Source: a virus. From it: 35,490 bases of DNA. Position 1 is the stretch's first letter, and every line of letters starts with the position of its first letter. The position numbers and the translations under genes are program-made. Where the stretch lies: positions 1-35,490 of the IMG/VR virus record IMGVR_UViG_3300021963_006352; one strand, given 5' to 3'. The notes below the pieces were generated by a model that was given only the letters and a program-made list of their open reading frames with translations, did no database searches and had not been told where the DNA came from. This document shows, one piece after another, positions 25,515 through 34,065 of the stretch.

Positions 25515-25772
25515 ATGGGATTATTCGCATTTATTAAAAGTCTTTTCTCAAAAGCAGAACAGATTCAAAACGCAGCTGAAACTTTTGTAAATCAAGTAGA
25601 AGAAATTGCACCAGAAACAAAGAAAGTAACTCAAAAGGTAAAATCAGGAATTTCAAAAGCAAAGAAAGCTACAAAAAAAGCAGAAGAAGTAGTTGCTGAA
25701 AATGAAGTTGCAATCAATGTTGCAGAGACAGTAGTTAAAACTGCAAAAGCAAAGAGAGCAGCTAAAAAGTAG
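25515..25772 (+). CDS. Lys/Ala-rich helical protein, 85 aa
   Basis: After MGLFAFIKSLFSKAEQ, an amphipathic start, the protein is a repeating Lys/Ala/Glu/Val helix (VKSGISKAKKATKKAEEVVAENE is the region) and ends in KRAAKK. It is strongly basic at its C-terminal part. Such proteins bind membranes, nucleic acid or pack inside capsids; the sequence cannot decide. It is the first gene after a TATATTTATA box. Confidence 0.7.
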   Translation: MGLFAFIKSLFSKAEQIQNAAETFVNQVEEIAPETKKVTQKVKSGISKAKKATKKAEEVVAENEVAINVAETVVKTAKAKRAAKK

Positions 25773-25800
25773 TAGAGTATCAATCGGTTATGTTATAATT

Positions 25801-25810
25801 TTTACTTATA
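25801..25810 (+). promoter_or_regulatory. Possible second-class promoter box TTTACTTATA (weak)
   Basis: TTTACTTATA differs by one base from the TATACTTATA box at 17555 and lies 12 bases before the ATG at 25823, closer than the other boxes. It could start an extra transcript for the basic protein and downstream genes; low certainty. Confidence 0.25.
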
Positions 25811-25822
25811 AATTGTAACAAA

Positions 25823-25957
25823 ATGGCAAAAGCAAAAAGTTCTGTTGGTAATAGCAACAAAAAGGTAACATTCGGAAAAAGAGGAAAAGGTAAAGCTAAA
25901 AAGGCATTTTCTAAATACGAAGAAAAACCAAAAAAATATAGAGGACAAGGAAGATAA
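25823..25957 (+). CDS. Very basic small protein, 44 aa
   Basis: A 44-codon frame whose product is about one third Lys/Arg, with KVTFGKRGKGKAKKAFSKY and a C-terminal KPKKYRGQGR. Small phage proteins with a similar FGKR...GKAKK...KKYRGQG layout are known to me from other Bacteroidetes phages. Its stop overlaps the ATG of the next gene (TAATG), so it is coupled to the ParB-like gene. Charge suggests binding to DNA or RNA, possibly packaged with the genome. Confidence 0.7.
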   Translation: MAKAKSSVGNSNKKVTFGKRGKGKAKKAFSKYEEKPKKYRGQGR

Positions 25958-26946
25958 TGATAAGATTAAAATCACTACTTAAAGAGGAAGAGGTTGTAAA
26001 AAACAAAGATACTGGTAATGTTTATGTGGTTCAGAAGATGAATCCTAATAAACACGTTAAACCTACACCTGCTGAAATTGAAAAAGCAAAATCAAAGAAC
26101 GGTGGGCAGTTACCAAAATCAGAACCTCAATCTCCACAGAAACCACAGAATACTGCACCTACCAAACCAGGTCAGAAATTGGGTGGTAGTGATTTTGCAT
26201 CATCGGCAGAAACTCCAAATGGTAGTGGGATGCCAAAGTTGAAAGACTTGATGCCAAATGCAGATTTCTCTAACAAACCACTTTCGCAAGTAACTCCAAT
26301 TGAAAGACAACAAATATCTACTATTGTAGATAAATTGGCGGAATTGGGTAAGCAAGCAAAGGAAAAAGGAGAGCAAGCACCTAACTTTAATCTATGTCAA
26401 GTATCGATTCCTGGTACCAACTTATATTGTGATGGTAACAAAGGAATTGAAAGAGGTGATATGCCTCAATTCAAAGGAACACCACAACCTGGTTCACCTG
26501 CCGATAAACTTCCAAAGGATGAAAACGGAGAAGCAGATACCGAAGAATTCTTCAAACAAATGTTGAATAAGCAGGGTATTAAAGTATCAGAACCTACGGC
26601 AGTTCCACCAGATAGATTAAAAGCAACTCAATCGGAGTTAGTTGGTGTTAAAGTTGCAGGTATGAGTAAAGTGTTAGAAGACCCTAATCACCCTGCATAT
26701 TCAAAAATTACTGCACCTATATATGTTTCAAACGATGGATATGTATTAGATGGACACCATAGATGGGCAGCAGTTGTTGCACACAATGCGGCACATCCTG
26801 ATAAGCAAATTCCAATGAATGTTAGAGTTATCGATGAACCAATTGAACCATTGGTAAAACGTTCAAACGCATTTGCAGAAAAGATGGGTATTAGAGCTAA
26901 AAAAGCAGATACGGGAGCAAAAGGAGGACCATCACCAATAGCATAA
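25957..26946 (+). CDS. ParB-like domain protein with disordered middle and LLKE leader
   Basis: The N-terminal MIRLKSLLKEEE resembles the leader of internal head proteins of T4-like phages; L-K-E fits the (L/I)-x-E site cut by T4-type prohead protease. Residues about 35-110 are Pro/Lys-rich and probably disordered. The C-terminal domain has VPPDRLKATQSEL and YVLDGHHRWAAVVAHN (D265-G-H-H-R-W270), the ParB/Srx-type DGHHRWAA motif associated with nucleotide binding or nuclease activity. Length 329. A packaged protein delivered with the DNA is a reasonable inference, not shown. Confidence 0.72.
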   Translation: MIRLKSLLKEEEVVKNKDTGNVYVVQKMNPNKHVKPTPAEIEKAKSKNGGQLPKSEPQSPQKPQNTAPTKPGQKLGGSDFASSAETPNGSGMPKLKDLMPNADFSNKPLSQVTPIERQQISTIVDKLAELGKQAKEKGEQAPNFNLCQVSIPGTNLYCDGNKGIERGDMPQFKGTPQPGSPADKLPKDENGEADTEEFFKQMLNKQGIKVSEPTAVPPDRLKATQSELVGVKVAGMSKVLEDPNHPAYSKITAPIYVSNDGYVLDGHHRWAAVVAHNAAHPDKQIPMNVRVIDEPIEPLVKRSNAFAEKMGIRAKKADTGAKGGPSPIA

Positions 26947-26951
26947 CAAAA

Positions 26952-27770
26952 GTGGGTATTATTAAAGGAAAATCATCTGGTAAAAACATTCAAACAATCC
27001 AGTTACCCGGTGGTGGACAATTGTTTGGTACTATACACAGAAATACTAAAATGGTTGATGATATAATTGACCATATAAAAACCACAATACCACAAGAAAA
27101 GTGGAAAGATGTTGTATTTGTAGGAGAGGGTGGAGCAAGTGGTAAAAATGGAGAGATAGTATTTCACGATGAGATGAAATATGCAGCACCAAAGTTTAAA
27201 GAATTAGGTGCAGGTATTGATACTTGGGATGGAGATGAATTGGATGTACACAATGACCAATCCAAATTGTATAAAAAACAAATGGAAAAAACTGGTCTAA
27301 ATCATTCGCAAGTTAAAGCGGGTAATTGGGCAAGTATGATTGGACAAGGTGAGGGTACTGATACTATGAGTCCAAAAGATTATTTGGATAACGAAGGTAA
27401 ACAATTCTTACAGAATGCTGCAAAAGAAGCAGGACTTCCACAAATAGCAAGTTTTGATAATCCAACAGGTACAACACCAACCGAAGATAATTGGAAAGGT
27501 AGTGGGGATAAAGGTACATTGTATAGATTATCTTTCCCGGAGGATAACAATGATAAAAAAACTAAAATAAACGATATTCAGGTAGCATTTAATAATATCA
27601 GAGATGAGAATATTTTAGATAAATCAAAAGAATTACAAAAGAAAGGTAAGATACCTGTTGTGGTAGCAGGTGAAGACCATATTAAACTTGTTAAAGATAT
27701 AATAGGTAAAACTTCAAATTTATCAGAACTTTCTTTAAGGGGTATTCTTAAATCAATAGGTAAACTATAA
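26952..27770 (+). CDS. Putative TraB/TIKI-like protein
   Basis: The frame begins with GTG at 26952, 5 bases after the upstream stop; the next in-frame ATG is inside the first conserved block, so GTG is preferred. The 272-residue product has LFGTIHRN (G26-x-x-H29), VVFVGEGG (E59) and near the end VVVAGEDHIKLV (G240-x-x-H243). Two GxxH motifs at opposite ends plus an early Glu are the pattern of the TraB/GumN/TIKI family, some members of which are metalloproteases. No signal peptide. Motif match only, so the call is tentative. Confidence 0.5.
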   Translation: MGIIKGKSSGKNIQTIQLPGGGQLFGTIHRNTKMVDDIIDHIKTTIPQEKWKDVVFVGEGGASGKNGEIVFHDEMKYAAPKFKELGAGIDTWDGDELDVHNDQSKLYKKQMEKTGLNHSQVKAGNWASMIGQGEGTDTMSPKDYLDNEGKQFLQNAAKEAGLPQIASFDNPTGTTPTEDNWKGSGDKGTLYRLSFPEDNNDKKTKINDIQVAFNNIRDENILDKSKELQKKGKIPVVVAGEDHIKLVKDIIGKTSNLSELSLRGILKSIGKL

Positions 27771-27774
27771 AAAT

Positions 27775-28545
27775 ATGTATCCAGTTAGAGGGTATTACAA
27801 ACCAGAAGCATCTTTTTATACCATAAACGAATGGGAAGGGATAGCTAATGAGTTTTTAAATCTTGAAAAACAAGGATACGATACCAGAGGTGGTGTTATT
27901 GATAATAACGCAACTTTGGTAGGTTTAATCAACAAATATTTTGGCTATCAACTTTATGTTGAAACCGAATTATACGATGATTTGACAAAAAAGAATGTAT
28001 TAGATTTCATTGAAGATTTTGTGAACCACAGAGTATGGGGATTGAAAACTGAATTTGAAAAATACATTGTAAATATAGATAATGATAAATTTGCATTTTT
28101 TTATTCAAGAAGTGCAATTGAACCATATATATTATTGAGTGAACAGTTTACAAAGGATACTTATGGTAGTACGGATGTAATAGTTGAAACTATGCATTGG
28201 GCATCACCACAAGGATTAAAAAATATAGAAGATGGAATTTCAGAAGGATTCCAATTCGCAATATCTACATTTACTACACAGGCGAGAGAGTTTTTCAGAC
28301 CTGAAAGTAATGTGTTGGTTAAATTAAAAGGTAAGTTAGTAGCAGCTTTTCAATCAGATGCAAAGACTTTGGTTACAGACAAGGGAAATAGGGCAGCAAA
28401 CCTATTTCGTTTCTCCTATCCTGACAATGAAAACAATTTATGTCGTAATTGGGAGAAATGTAAAAAAGATAAAACATATCTTTGGAACGAAATTGTTATT
28501 AAACCAATATCTATTGTAGATTATAAGATTGTAAAGAAATACTAA
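27775..28545 (+). CDS. Hypothetical protein, possibly ADP-ribosyltransferase-like
   Basis: Residues about 140 to the end show a weak ADP-ribosyltransferase-like order: METMHWASPQGLKNIEDG (first strand with His), FQFAISTFTT (an S-T-x strand), NVLVKLKGK, and LWNEIVIKPISI near the C-terminus, where an acidic residue would be catalytic. Similar proteins with this arrangement occur in T4-like phages as I recall. The N-terminal half is helical and unassigned. T4 packages an ADP-ribosyltransferase (Alt), which makes the position beside the ParB-like leader protein noteworthy, but the family call is weak. Confidence 0.4.
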   Translation: MYPVRGYYKPEASFYTINEWEGIANEFLNLEKQGYDTRGGVIDNNATLVGLINKYFGYQLYVETELYDDLTKKNVLDFIEDFVNHRVWGLKTEFEKYIVNIDNDKFAFFYSRSAIEPYILLSEQFTKDTYGSTDVIVETMHWASPQGLKNIEDGISEGFQFAISTFTTQAREFFRPESNVLVKLKGKLVAAFQSDAKTLVTDKGNRAANLFRFSYPDNENNLCRNWEKCKKDKTYLWNEIVIKPISIVDYKIVKKY

Positions 28546-28556
28546 ACTTACATATA

Positions 28557-29408
28557 ATGCTACTAAAAAGAGGAGACAACAATGCCGAAGTAAAGCAATT
28601 ACAGGCAAAGTTAGGACTAGAACCAGTTGGTAATTTCGGTCCAAAAACAGAAGATGCAGTTAAAGCATTCCAAGCAAAAAATGGTTTAACCGCAGATGGT
28701 AAAGTAGGTCCAACAACTTGGGCAAAGATAATGGGAGCACCCGTTGCTTCAACACCTACACCGGCACCCGTAGCAGCACCTGCTGCACCAATCGCAAATT
28801 CGGGTAATCTAAAACTTTCAAATCTTAAAGGACATATTCCAGATGCAGTAATTGCAATGATTCCTGATACTGCTGCAAAGTTCGGTATCAACACACCATT
28901 AAGATTAGCACATTTCTTAGCACAATGTGGACACGAAAGTGGTGGATTCAGAGCAACACAAGAAAATCTAAACTATTCTGCAAAAGGTTTAATGGGTATA
29001 TTCAGAAAGTATTTCCCAACAGAAGCATTAGCAAATGCGTATGCAAGACAACCTGCTAAAATTGCTGCAAAGGTGTATGGTAATAGAATGGGTAATGGTA
29101 ATGAGGCAAGTGGAGAAGGCTACAAATTCAGAGGTCGGGGGTATATCCAATTGACAGGTAAGGAAAACTATACTGCATTTGGTAAATCTATCGGTGAAGA
29201 TATGGTTGCAAATCCAGATAAAGTTGCAGGTCCTTATGCATTATTATCAGCAGCATGGTTTTTCTCTAAAAACGGATTACACAGAATGGCAGATGAAGGA
29301 GCAAGTGATGCAGTTGTAACAAAGATTACTAAAAGAGTAAATGGTGGTACAATTGGATTACCTGACAGAATAAAACATTTTAAAGAATATTACAAATTGT
29401 TAGTATAA
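28557..29408 (+). CDS. Endolysin: peptidoglycan-binding domain plus GH19 lysozyme/chitinase-type domain
   Basis: Cleaves peptidoglycan at the end of infection. The N-terminal PG_binding_1 domain (about 3-60) has KRGDNNAEVKQLQAKLGL and DGKVGPTTWAKIMG. A Pro/Ala-rich linker (about 62-80) follows. The GH19 domain has FLAQCGHESGGF with catalytic Glu127, and YKFRGRGYIQLTGKENY, the substrate-cleft block. No signal peptide is present, so a holin is required; a holin-like gene starts at 35119. It is followed by a terminator. Confidence 0.93.
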   Translation: MLLKRGDNNAEVKQLQAKLGLEPVGNFGPKTEDAVKAFQAKNGLTADGKVGPTTWAKIMGAPVASTPTPAPVAAPAAPIANSGNLKLSNLKGHIPDAVIAMIPDTAAKFGINTPLRLAHFLAQCGHESGGFRATQENLNYSAKGLMGIFRKYFPTEALANAYARQPAKIAAKVYGNRMGNGNEASGEGYKFRGRGYIQLTGKENYTAFGKSIGEDMVANPDKVAGPYALLSAAWFFSKNGLHRMADEGASDAVVTKITKRVNGGTIGLPDRIKHFKEYYKLLV

Positions 29409-29415
29409 TTTAATA

Positions 29416-29450
29416 AAGGGAGAAAATAAAAATTCTCCCTTTTCTTTTTT
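29416..29450 (+). terminator. Rho-independent terminator after endolysin
   Basis: AAGGGAGAA (29416-29424) pairs perfectly with TTCTCCCTT (29433-29441) around an 8-base A-rich loop, followed by a T-rich run. It closes the 25515-29408 unit. Confidence 0.85.
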
Positions 29451-29454
29451 ATTA

Positions 29455-29464
29455 TATATTTATA
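29455..29464 (+). promoter_or_regulatory. Candidate second-class promoter box TATATTTATA
   Basis: Third identical copy of TATATTTATA, 19 bases before the ATG at 29483 and directly after the endolysin terminator, where a new promoter is needed. No TTTG occupies the -33 position, which falls in the terminator T run. Confidence 0.55.
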
Positions 29465-29482
29465 AATGATTAAAATCAGAAT

Positions 29483-30136
29483 ATGACTAACAAATTGAAT
29501 GTAAGTGATTTAGTTACAAAGGGATTGATATATCTAGTATCCTTTTGGATTTGTGTTGCTCTTATAACACAGAGTTATTTCGTTTATTTACATTTTAATG
29601 ATAGCGAAACTGCTAAAAACCTATCGACTAAATTTGATGAAAAGTTTAATGGGTATTACAAAAATACACCAGGTAACATTTTTTATAATGGTGAAGAACC
29701 GTTATACTATATGGAAGAAAACGAATTGTGGGTTGATGGTGTAACAAATCAGGTTAAAATTGGTAAGTTAGCAGGTAATAGAAATTTAGAATTTGGAGTT
29801 AGAAATATATTAGAAGAATACATCCAAGAAGCAGGATATGCTCTTTCTGATAATGCAGGTAAAAAAATAAAAGTAGAAATCGTTTATTTAGACGTATTAA
29901 CTACTAAAACAAACATTTCGGTATTTCACAGAGATAATGCCGAGGTAGTTATCCGATTAAAGGGAATTCTTTATAAGGATGGCAAAAAAGTCAAAGAGGT
30001 TATGGTTGAAGAATCTTCATCAGAAATCTCGATGTCTACCCTAATAGTAGATGGTGGCGGTAAGTTCAACCAAACTTCTTTAAGTAATGCACTTAAAAAA
30101 GGTTGCGAACAAATCATCACTAAACTATTAGGCTAA
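29483..30136 (+). CDS. Membrane-anchored protein, weakly YajG-like
   Basis: One N-terminal membrane segment (about 15-35, LIYLVSFWICVALITQSYFVY) is followed by an extracytoplasmic domain. The arrangement NLEFGVRNILEEYIQEAGYAL, KIKVEIVYLDVLTTKT, AEVVIRLKGILYKDGK and ALKKGCEQIITKLL recalls the YajG-type lipoprotein domain (helix, strand, strand, helix), but no lipobox is present. It opens an envelope block and is followed one base later by a secreted protein. Function unknown. Confidence 0.7.
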   Translation: MTNKLNVSDLVTKGLIYLVSFWICVALITQSYFVYLHFNDSETAKNLSTKFDEKFNGYYKNTPGNIFYNGEEPLYYMEENELWVDGVTNQVKIGKLAGNRNLEFGVRNILEEYIQEAGYALSDNAGKKIKVEIVYLDVLTTKTNISVFHRDNAEVVIRLKGILYKDGKKVKEVMVEESSSEISMSTLIVDGGGKFNQTSLSNALKKGCEQIITKLLG

Positions 30137-30137
30137 A

Positions 30138-31772
30138 ATGAAAAAACTTTTAATGACCCTATTACTATTAGTAGTAGGATTATCTTCTTACGGACAATTG
30201 ACAATCAGTCAATCCCTAATCCCACCATCTAACATCAAAGTTGGTGATACTATCACAGTTAGATATACTTTAACAAAAGGACAAGTAATCAAAAACCCAC
30301 GTTATCTTTGGTTTAGATACCAATTTAACAATAAGGCATTGACCTATGTATCAACTGCATTCAATCAAGGTGCATCTGCACAAACATTCTACACAGGTTG
30401 GAATAACTACAAATTTACTCCAAACGGTGGTGCAAGTGATAATGATTTGAATGTTCAATATGGTTTAACACCTTGGGCATATAACGCAAATGCAGATTGG
30501 AATGTTGGACAATTAACAGTTCAAAGAGCAGACGCATCTATTAGTGGTATAATTGCTACTCAAAAATATATCCTAAAAGACCAAAATGCATACAACAATA
30601 TATTCAAAATAGATTTGGCAACTGGTACTGATACGACCGGTGCAAATGTTGGAACTATATATGGTGGTGGATTTTCTTCTATCACAAATGTAACTGGTAA
30701 TACATCTCAATTCAAAGTAAAAGTTTTATTCCCACAAGGATATAACATTACCGACCATAGTGTTCAGTTGATGAGATTAAAATCGGATAATAGTGGAGAT
30801 ATTGATTGGTCACAACAACCTATTGCACAATTACCATTGGATGCAAGTGGTGAAGCATTATTCACAACACAGGTAAAAGTTGGTGATGAGGTTGGTGTAT
30901 TTGTAGGAGCAACATTCCAAAAAGCATGGATGAATAATATCGTAACTGTATCGGATGCATACAAAGCATTTTTAGGACACTCACAAACTGATATTGGCGG
31001 AACTCCAAACTTCTTTACTTTACCTGTATTGGAAAGAAGAGTTGGTAAAGTTAGTTTAGGTAATAGTGCATTTGGAGAAGCAGATTCATACGCATTATTT
31101 GCGCATGTAATGGGACAAAATGTATCAACAACTGCATCTATTCCAACAAACACATCAACATCAGTAAGATGGTATAGTGGTTTATTGAATCAGAGTTGGT
31201 TAGATGGTGTTGTTAAAAACAAAGTGGTAATCACACAACCTATACAAGAAGCATATGCAGTATTTGCTTGGGGTGGTGACTTGAACTGGTCACATTCATC
31301 AGACCCGGCACAAATTGCAAGTAGAATTAGTAGTAACCAATTCACTAATTCAGTTGGGGTTGCAAATAGAACAATTGCACCTTTAACATATCAAAACAAA
31401 ACAATAGAAAACGCAACATTAAGTGTAGTTTCTAGAATTGAAAATGGTAAAGTTGTATTAACTACAAACTTGACAAAAGAAGGATTAGCAGGTTTGCAAG
31501 TGGTGATGAATTATGATAATACTAAATTAACATTGGATAATGTAATATTTGATGCAGGTTCTACAATCACTAACTTTTCAACAAAAGAAGATGGTAGATT
31601 GACATTTGGTTCTATGGACCAATTGAAAACTTCAAGAATTAAAACAGGAACTCCATATAGATTGATATTCACACCAAAAGAAACTTTAACAAATACGGCG
31701 GGTTTATTCTTTTTTGTATTATCAGATGCAGTAGACGCCAAAGGTAACAAAGTGAATTTAATAGTTGAATAA
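30138..31772 (+). CDS. Secreted protein with cohesin-like and degenerate dockerin-like modules
   Basis: A 544-residue secreted protein. The signal peptide MKKLLMTLLLLVVGLSSYG is followed by Gln20 at +1. The N-terminal domain (IKVGDTITVRYTL; YQFNNKALTYVSTAF) is cohesin-like. The middle has VSDAYKAFLG and KVSLGNSAFGEADSYALFAHVMG, in the place of a dockerin but without the calcium-binding Asp residues, and then GGDLNWSHSSDP. The C-terminal cohesin-like domain has LQVVMNYDNTKLTLDNVIF. The last 300 residues parallel the next protein, so the two are paralogues. Location is periplasm, outer membrane surface or medium. Confidence 0.78.
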   Translation: MKKLLMTLLLLVVGLSSYGQLTISQSLIPPSNIKVGDTITVRYTLTKGQVIKNPRYLWFRYQFNNKALTYVSTAFNQGASAQTFYTGWNNYKFTPNGGASDNDLNVQYGLTPWAYNANADWNVGQLTVQRADASISGIIATQKYILKDQNAYNNIFKIDLATGTDTTGANVGTIYGGGFSSITNVTGNTSQFKVKVLFPQGYNITDHSVQLMRLKSDNSGDIDWSQQPIAQLPLDASGEALFTTQVKVGDEVGVFVGATFQKAWMNNIVTVSDAYKAFLGHSQTDIGGTPNFFTLPVLERRVGKVSLGNSAFGEADSYALFAHVMGQNVSTTASIPTNTSTSVRWYSGLLNQSWLDGVVKNKVVITQPIQEAYAVFAWGGDLNWSHSSDPAQIASRISSNQFTNSVGVANRTIAPLTYQNKTIENATLSVVSRIENGKVVLTTNLTKEGLAGLQVVMNYDNTKLTLDNVIFDAGSTITNFSTKEDGRLTFGSMDQLKTSRIKTGTPYRLIFTPKETLTNTAGLFFFVLSDAVDAKGNKVNLIVE

Positions 31773-31773
31773 T

Positions 31774-34065
31774 ATGAAACATTTATTAGTTACATTATTC
31801 TTATTTATATCATTTTTAGGGTTCGGACAGAGTGTATCTGCTCCGGACTCTAAATCGTTTATACCATCCACAAACGGACAAGATGCAAGTGGGTTTAGTT
31901 TAAGTGGTTTTGGTTCTACTGAAACACTATTAGCATCAATCAGTTTAATTAATCCACCAACTGGTACTACATTTAATCTAACTACTACAACGGGTCTAAC
32001 CGCAGCAAGTGGTTTTACATTAGCAGGTAATAAGACTCGTTTGGTGGTAACGGGAACAATGTCTAATATCAATATGGCATTATCATCCTTAAAAATAAAT
32101 ACGGGTTCAATAATTGGGAATGTTCAATTATCAGTAGCAGCAACCGTAAATCCAGTAGGGTTCTTTTACAACGGAGTAAATGGACACTTTTATAGACCTG
32201 TAACCGCAACTAATGAAAGAACTACTTATACAAATGCAAGAGCTAGGTCATTATTAACAACATTCAAAGGACAAACCGGATATTTGGTAACTATAACATC
32301 AGCTTCCGAAGATGCTTTTATATTCGCAAATGTTCCTGCAACTAATGTTTGGTTTGCAGCAACAGATGAAGTAGTAGATGGTAGATGGGTAATAGATGCA
32401 GGACCTGAAAGAGGAACTGTAATGAAAACTCAAAACGGACAACTTAATGGAAACATTCCCGGTGTATATAACAACTGGGCACCTGGTGAACCAAATGGTG
32501 CTAATGGTAGTGAAAACTATGCGGTAGCAAAATGGAATGGTGCAGCAAATTGGAATGATTTATCAAACAATTGGAACAATCCTTATGTAATTGAATACGG
32601 AACTTGGACTAATCCTGATGATGCAACATTTACTGAATTTTATACTAATTCAGTAACACATACAAATGGAGAAGTTTTAACCGCAAGATTTAATATTGAT
32701 TTTGGTAGTAATGTTGATGAAACTAAATTTTCAGTAAAAGCAAACACATTTGTAAATAACCTATGGGGTACAACAACCAACACATCAAGACAATTAAGTG
32801 GTTTAGGTAAAGTAGATATTACCAATGATTTAGATACTGCAAGAATTAGTGATGGAATCAGAGCAACTATCACACCAGGTCAAGTAGAATGGTCACTTAT
32901 AAATCCATACGAATCATCACGAAATGGACATAGATTACAAATCGATGAAAGGGAATTTTTTGGATTAGGTATAAACTTAAATCAGATAAAATCAATACAA
33001 TTATTTGATATATACGATGGACCTATTCAACCTTTGGATTTTAATGGATGGTGGAAACAATGGTTGGTGCCAGGAAATATTAATTTAGCTAGTAAAGTAG
33101 CTACAAGTTCGTTTCAAAGTAATATAAGATTACAAGATGGATGGTATGCATTTAGAGCAGAATATTCGTTTGCACCAAATAGGATGTTTAAACAACATGG
33201 TATTGATTTATCATACACCAATCAAACCGAACTAAACACTTTATATAATAGCATTGTAACGGTATCGGATGTATTTATTGCATTTAAAGAATTATCAAAT
33301 AGTGGATTATTAGGAAACGAAACCGGTAATGAATTCACATCTGGTATTCAATATATGAATGCGGATGTAGATGGTAATGGTGTATTCAACGAAGAAGATA
33401 CTTACAAATTATTACAACATTTAACAGGAGTTACACCACTTACACAGTATTCTGCATTAACATATTTGATGAAACTTTATAGTAAAACGGAATATGATGC
33501 TATTACTAAATCTAATTGGAATACTCAATTTAACTCAACAAGAAGTTTATATCCGTTTAGTTTGAATACTGGAACATTAAACAATACTTACAATATAAAT
33601 GTAACTTGGGTAGGTGATGTAAATTTATCACATTCTGCACAACAAACTACACCTGCACCTATGAGTGTTGGAAGTATGAATAGGGTAATTGCAAATCAAA
33701 TAAATGCAAGTATTATGGGGGAAAATGTGGGTGGAAAAGTGGTAATAACGATAACATTAGACCCATTGCAACAACAAGTAGTAGGAACACAATTTCAGTT
33801 AAACTATGATAATACTGCATTAGAATTTCAAAAAGTAGATTTTACAACAAAAGGTAATCCTACGAATTTTGGAACTAATAAAGGGACTTATGTAAATTTG
33901 GGTTCATTAATAACAGATGGTTCAACTACATTAGATAAAACAACGGAGTACAAAATTACATTTGTACCAAAAATTGGTATTGAAGGTATTTTAGGTTTAA
34001 CATCTGTTTCAAATACAGATGCAGTAAGTAAAGATGGTACACAATTAAAAGTAAAACTAAACTAA
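31774..34065 (+). CDS. Secreted C-type lectin protein with dockerin-like and cohesin-like domains
   Basis: ATG at 31774 is preferred over the in-frame TTG at 31765 because it gives the clean signal peptide MKHLLVTLFLFISFLGFG with Gln19 at +1. Residues about 130-275 form a C-type lectin domain: GYLVTITSASEDAFI, the EPN triplet (E239-P-N241) of mannose-type sugar binding and WND (W260-N-D262), both calcium ligands. A dockerin-like loop has ligands D531, D533, N535, N539 and D542, then GDVNLSHS. The C-terminal domain (FQLNYDNTALEFQKVDF) is cohesin-like. At 763 residues it shares its last third with the upstream paralogue. A calcium-dependent glycan-binding protein shed or displayed by infected cells is likely. 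Confidence 0.85.
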   Translation: MKHLLVTLFLFISFLGFGQSVSAPDSKSFIPSTNGQDASGFSLSGFGSTETLLASISLINPPTGTTFNLTTTTGLTAASGFTLAGNKTRLVVTGTMSNINMALSSLKINTGSIIGNVQLSVAATVNPVGFFYNGVNGHFYRPVTATNERTTYTNARARSLLTTFKGQTGYLVTITSASEDAFIFANVPATNVWFAATDEVVDGRWVIDAGPERGTVMKTQNGQLNGNIPGVYNNWAPGEPNGANGSENYAVAKWNGAANWNDLSNNWNNPYVIEYGTWTNPDDATFTEFYTNSVTHTNGEVLTARFNIDFGSNVDETKFSVKANTFVNNLWGTTTNTSRQLSGLGKVDITNDLDTARISDGIRATITPGQVEWSLINPYESSRNGHRLQIDEREFFGLGINLNQIKSIQLFDIYDGPIQPLDFNGWWKQWLVPGNINLASKVATSSFQSNIRLQDGWYAFRAEYSFAPNRMFKQHGIDLSYTNQTELNTLYNSIVTVSDVFIAFKELSNSGLLGNETGNEFTSGIQYMNADVDGNGVFNEEDTYKLLQHLTGVTPLTQYSALTYLMKLYSKTEYDAITKSNWNTQFNSTRSLYPFSLNTGTLNNTYNINVTWVGDVNLSHSAQQTTPAPMSVGSMNRVIANQINASIMGENVGGKVVITITLDPLQQQVVGTQFQLNYDNTALEFQKVDFTTKGNPTNFGTNKGTYVNLGSLITDGSTTLDKTTEYKITFVPKIGIEGILGLTSVSNTDAVSKDGTQLKVKLN

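Noticed and set aside
31765-31773. TTG start for the lectin protein
   Set aside because: ATG three codons later gives a standard signal peptide and needs no rare start.
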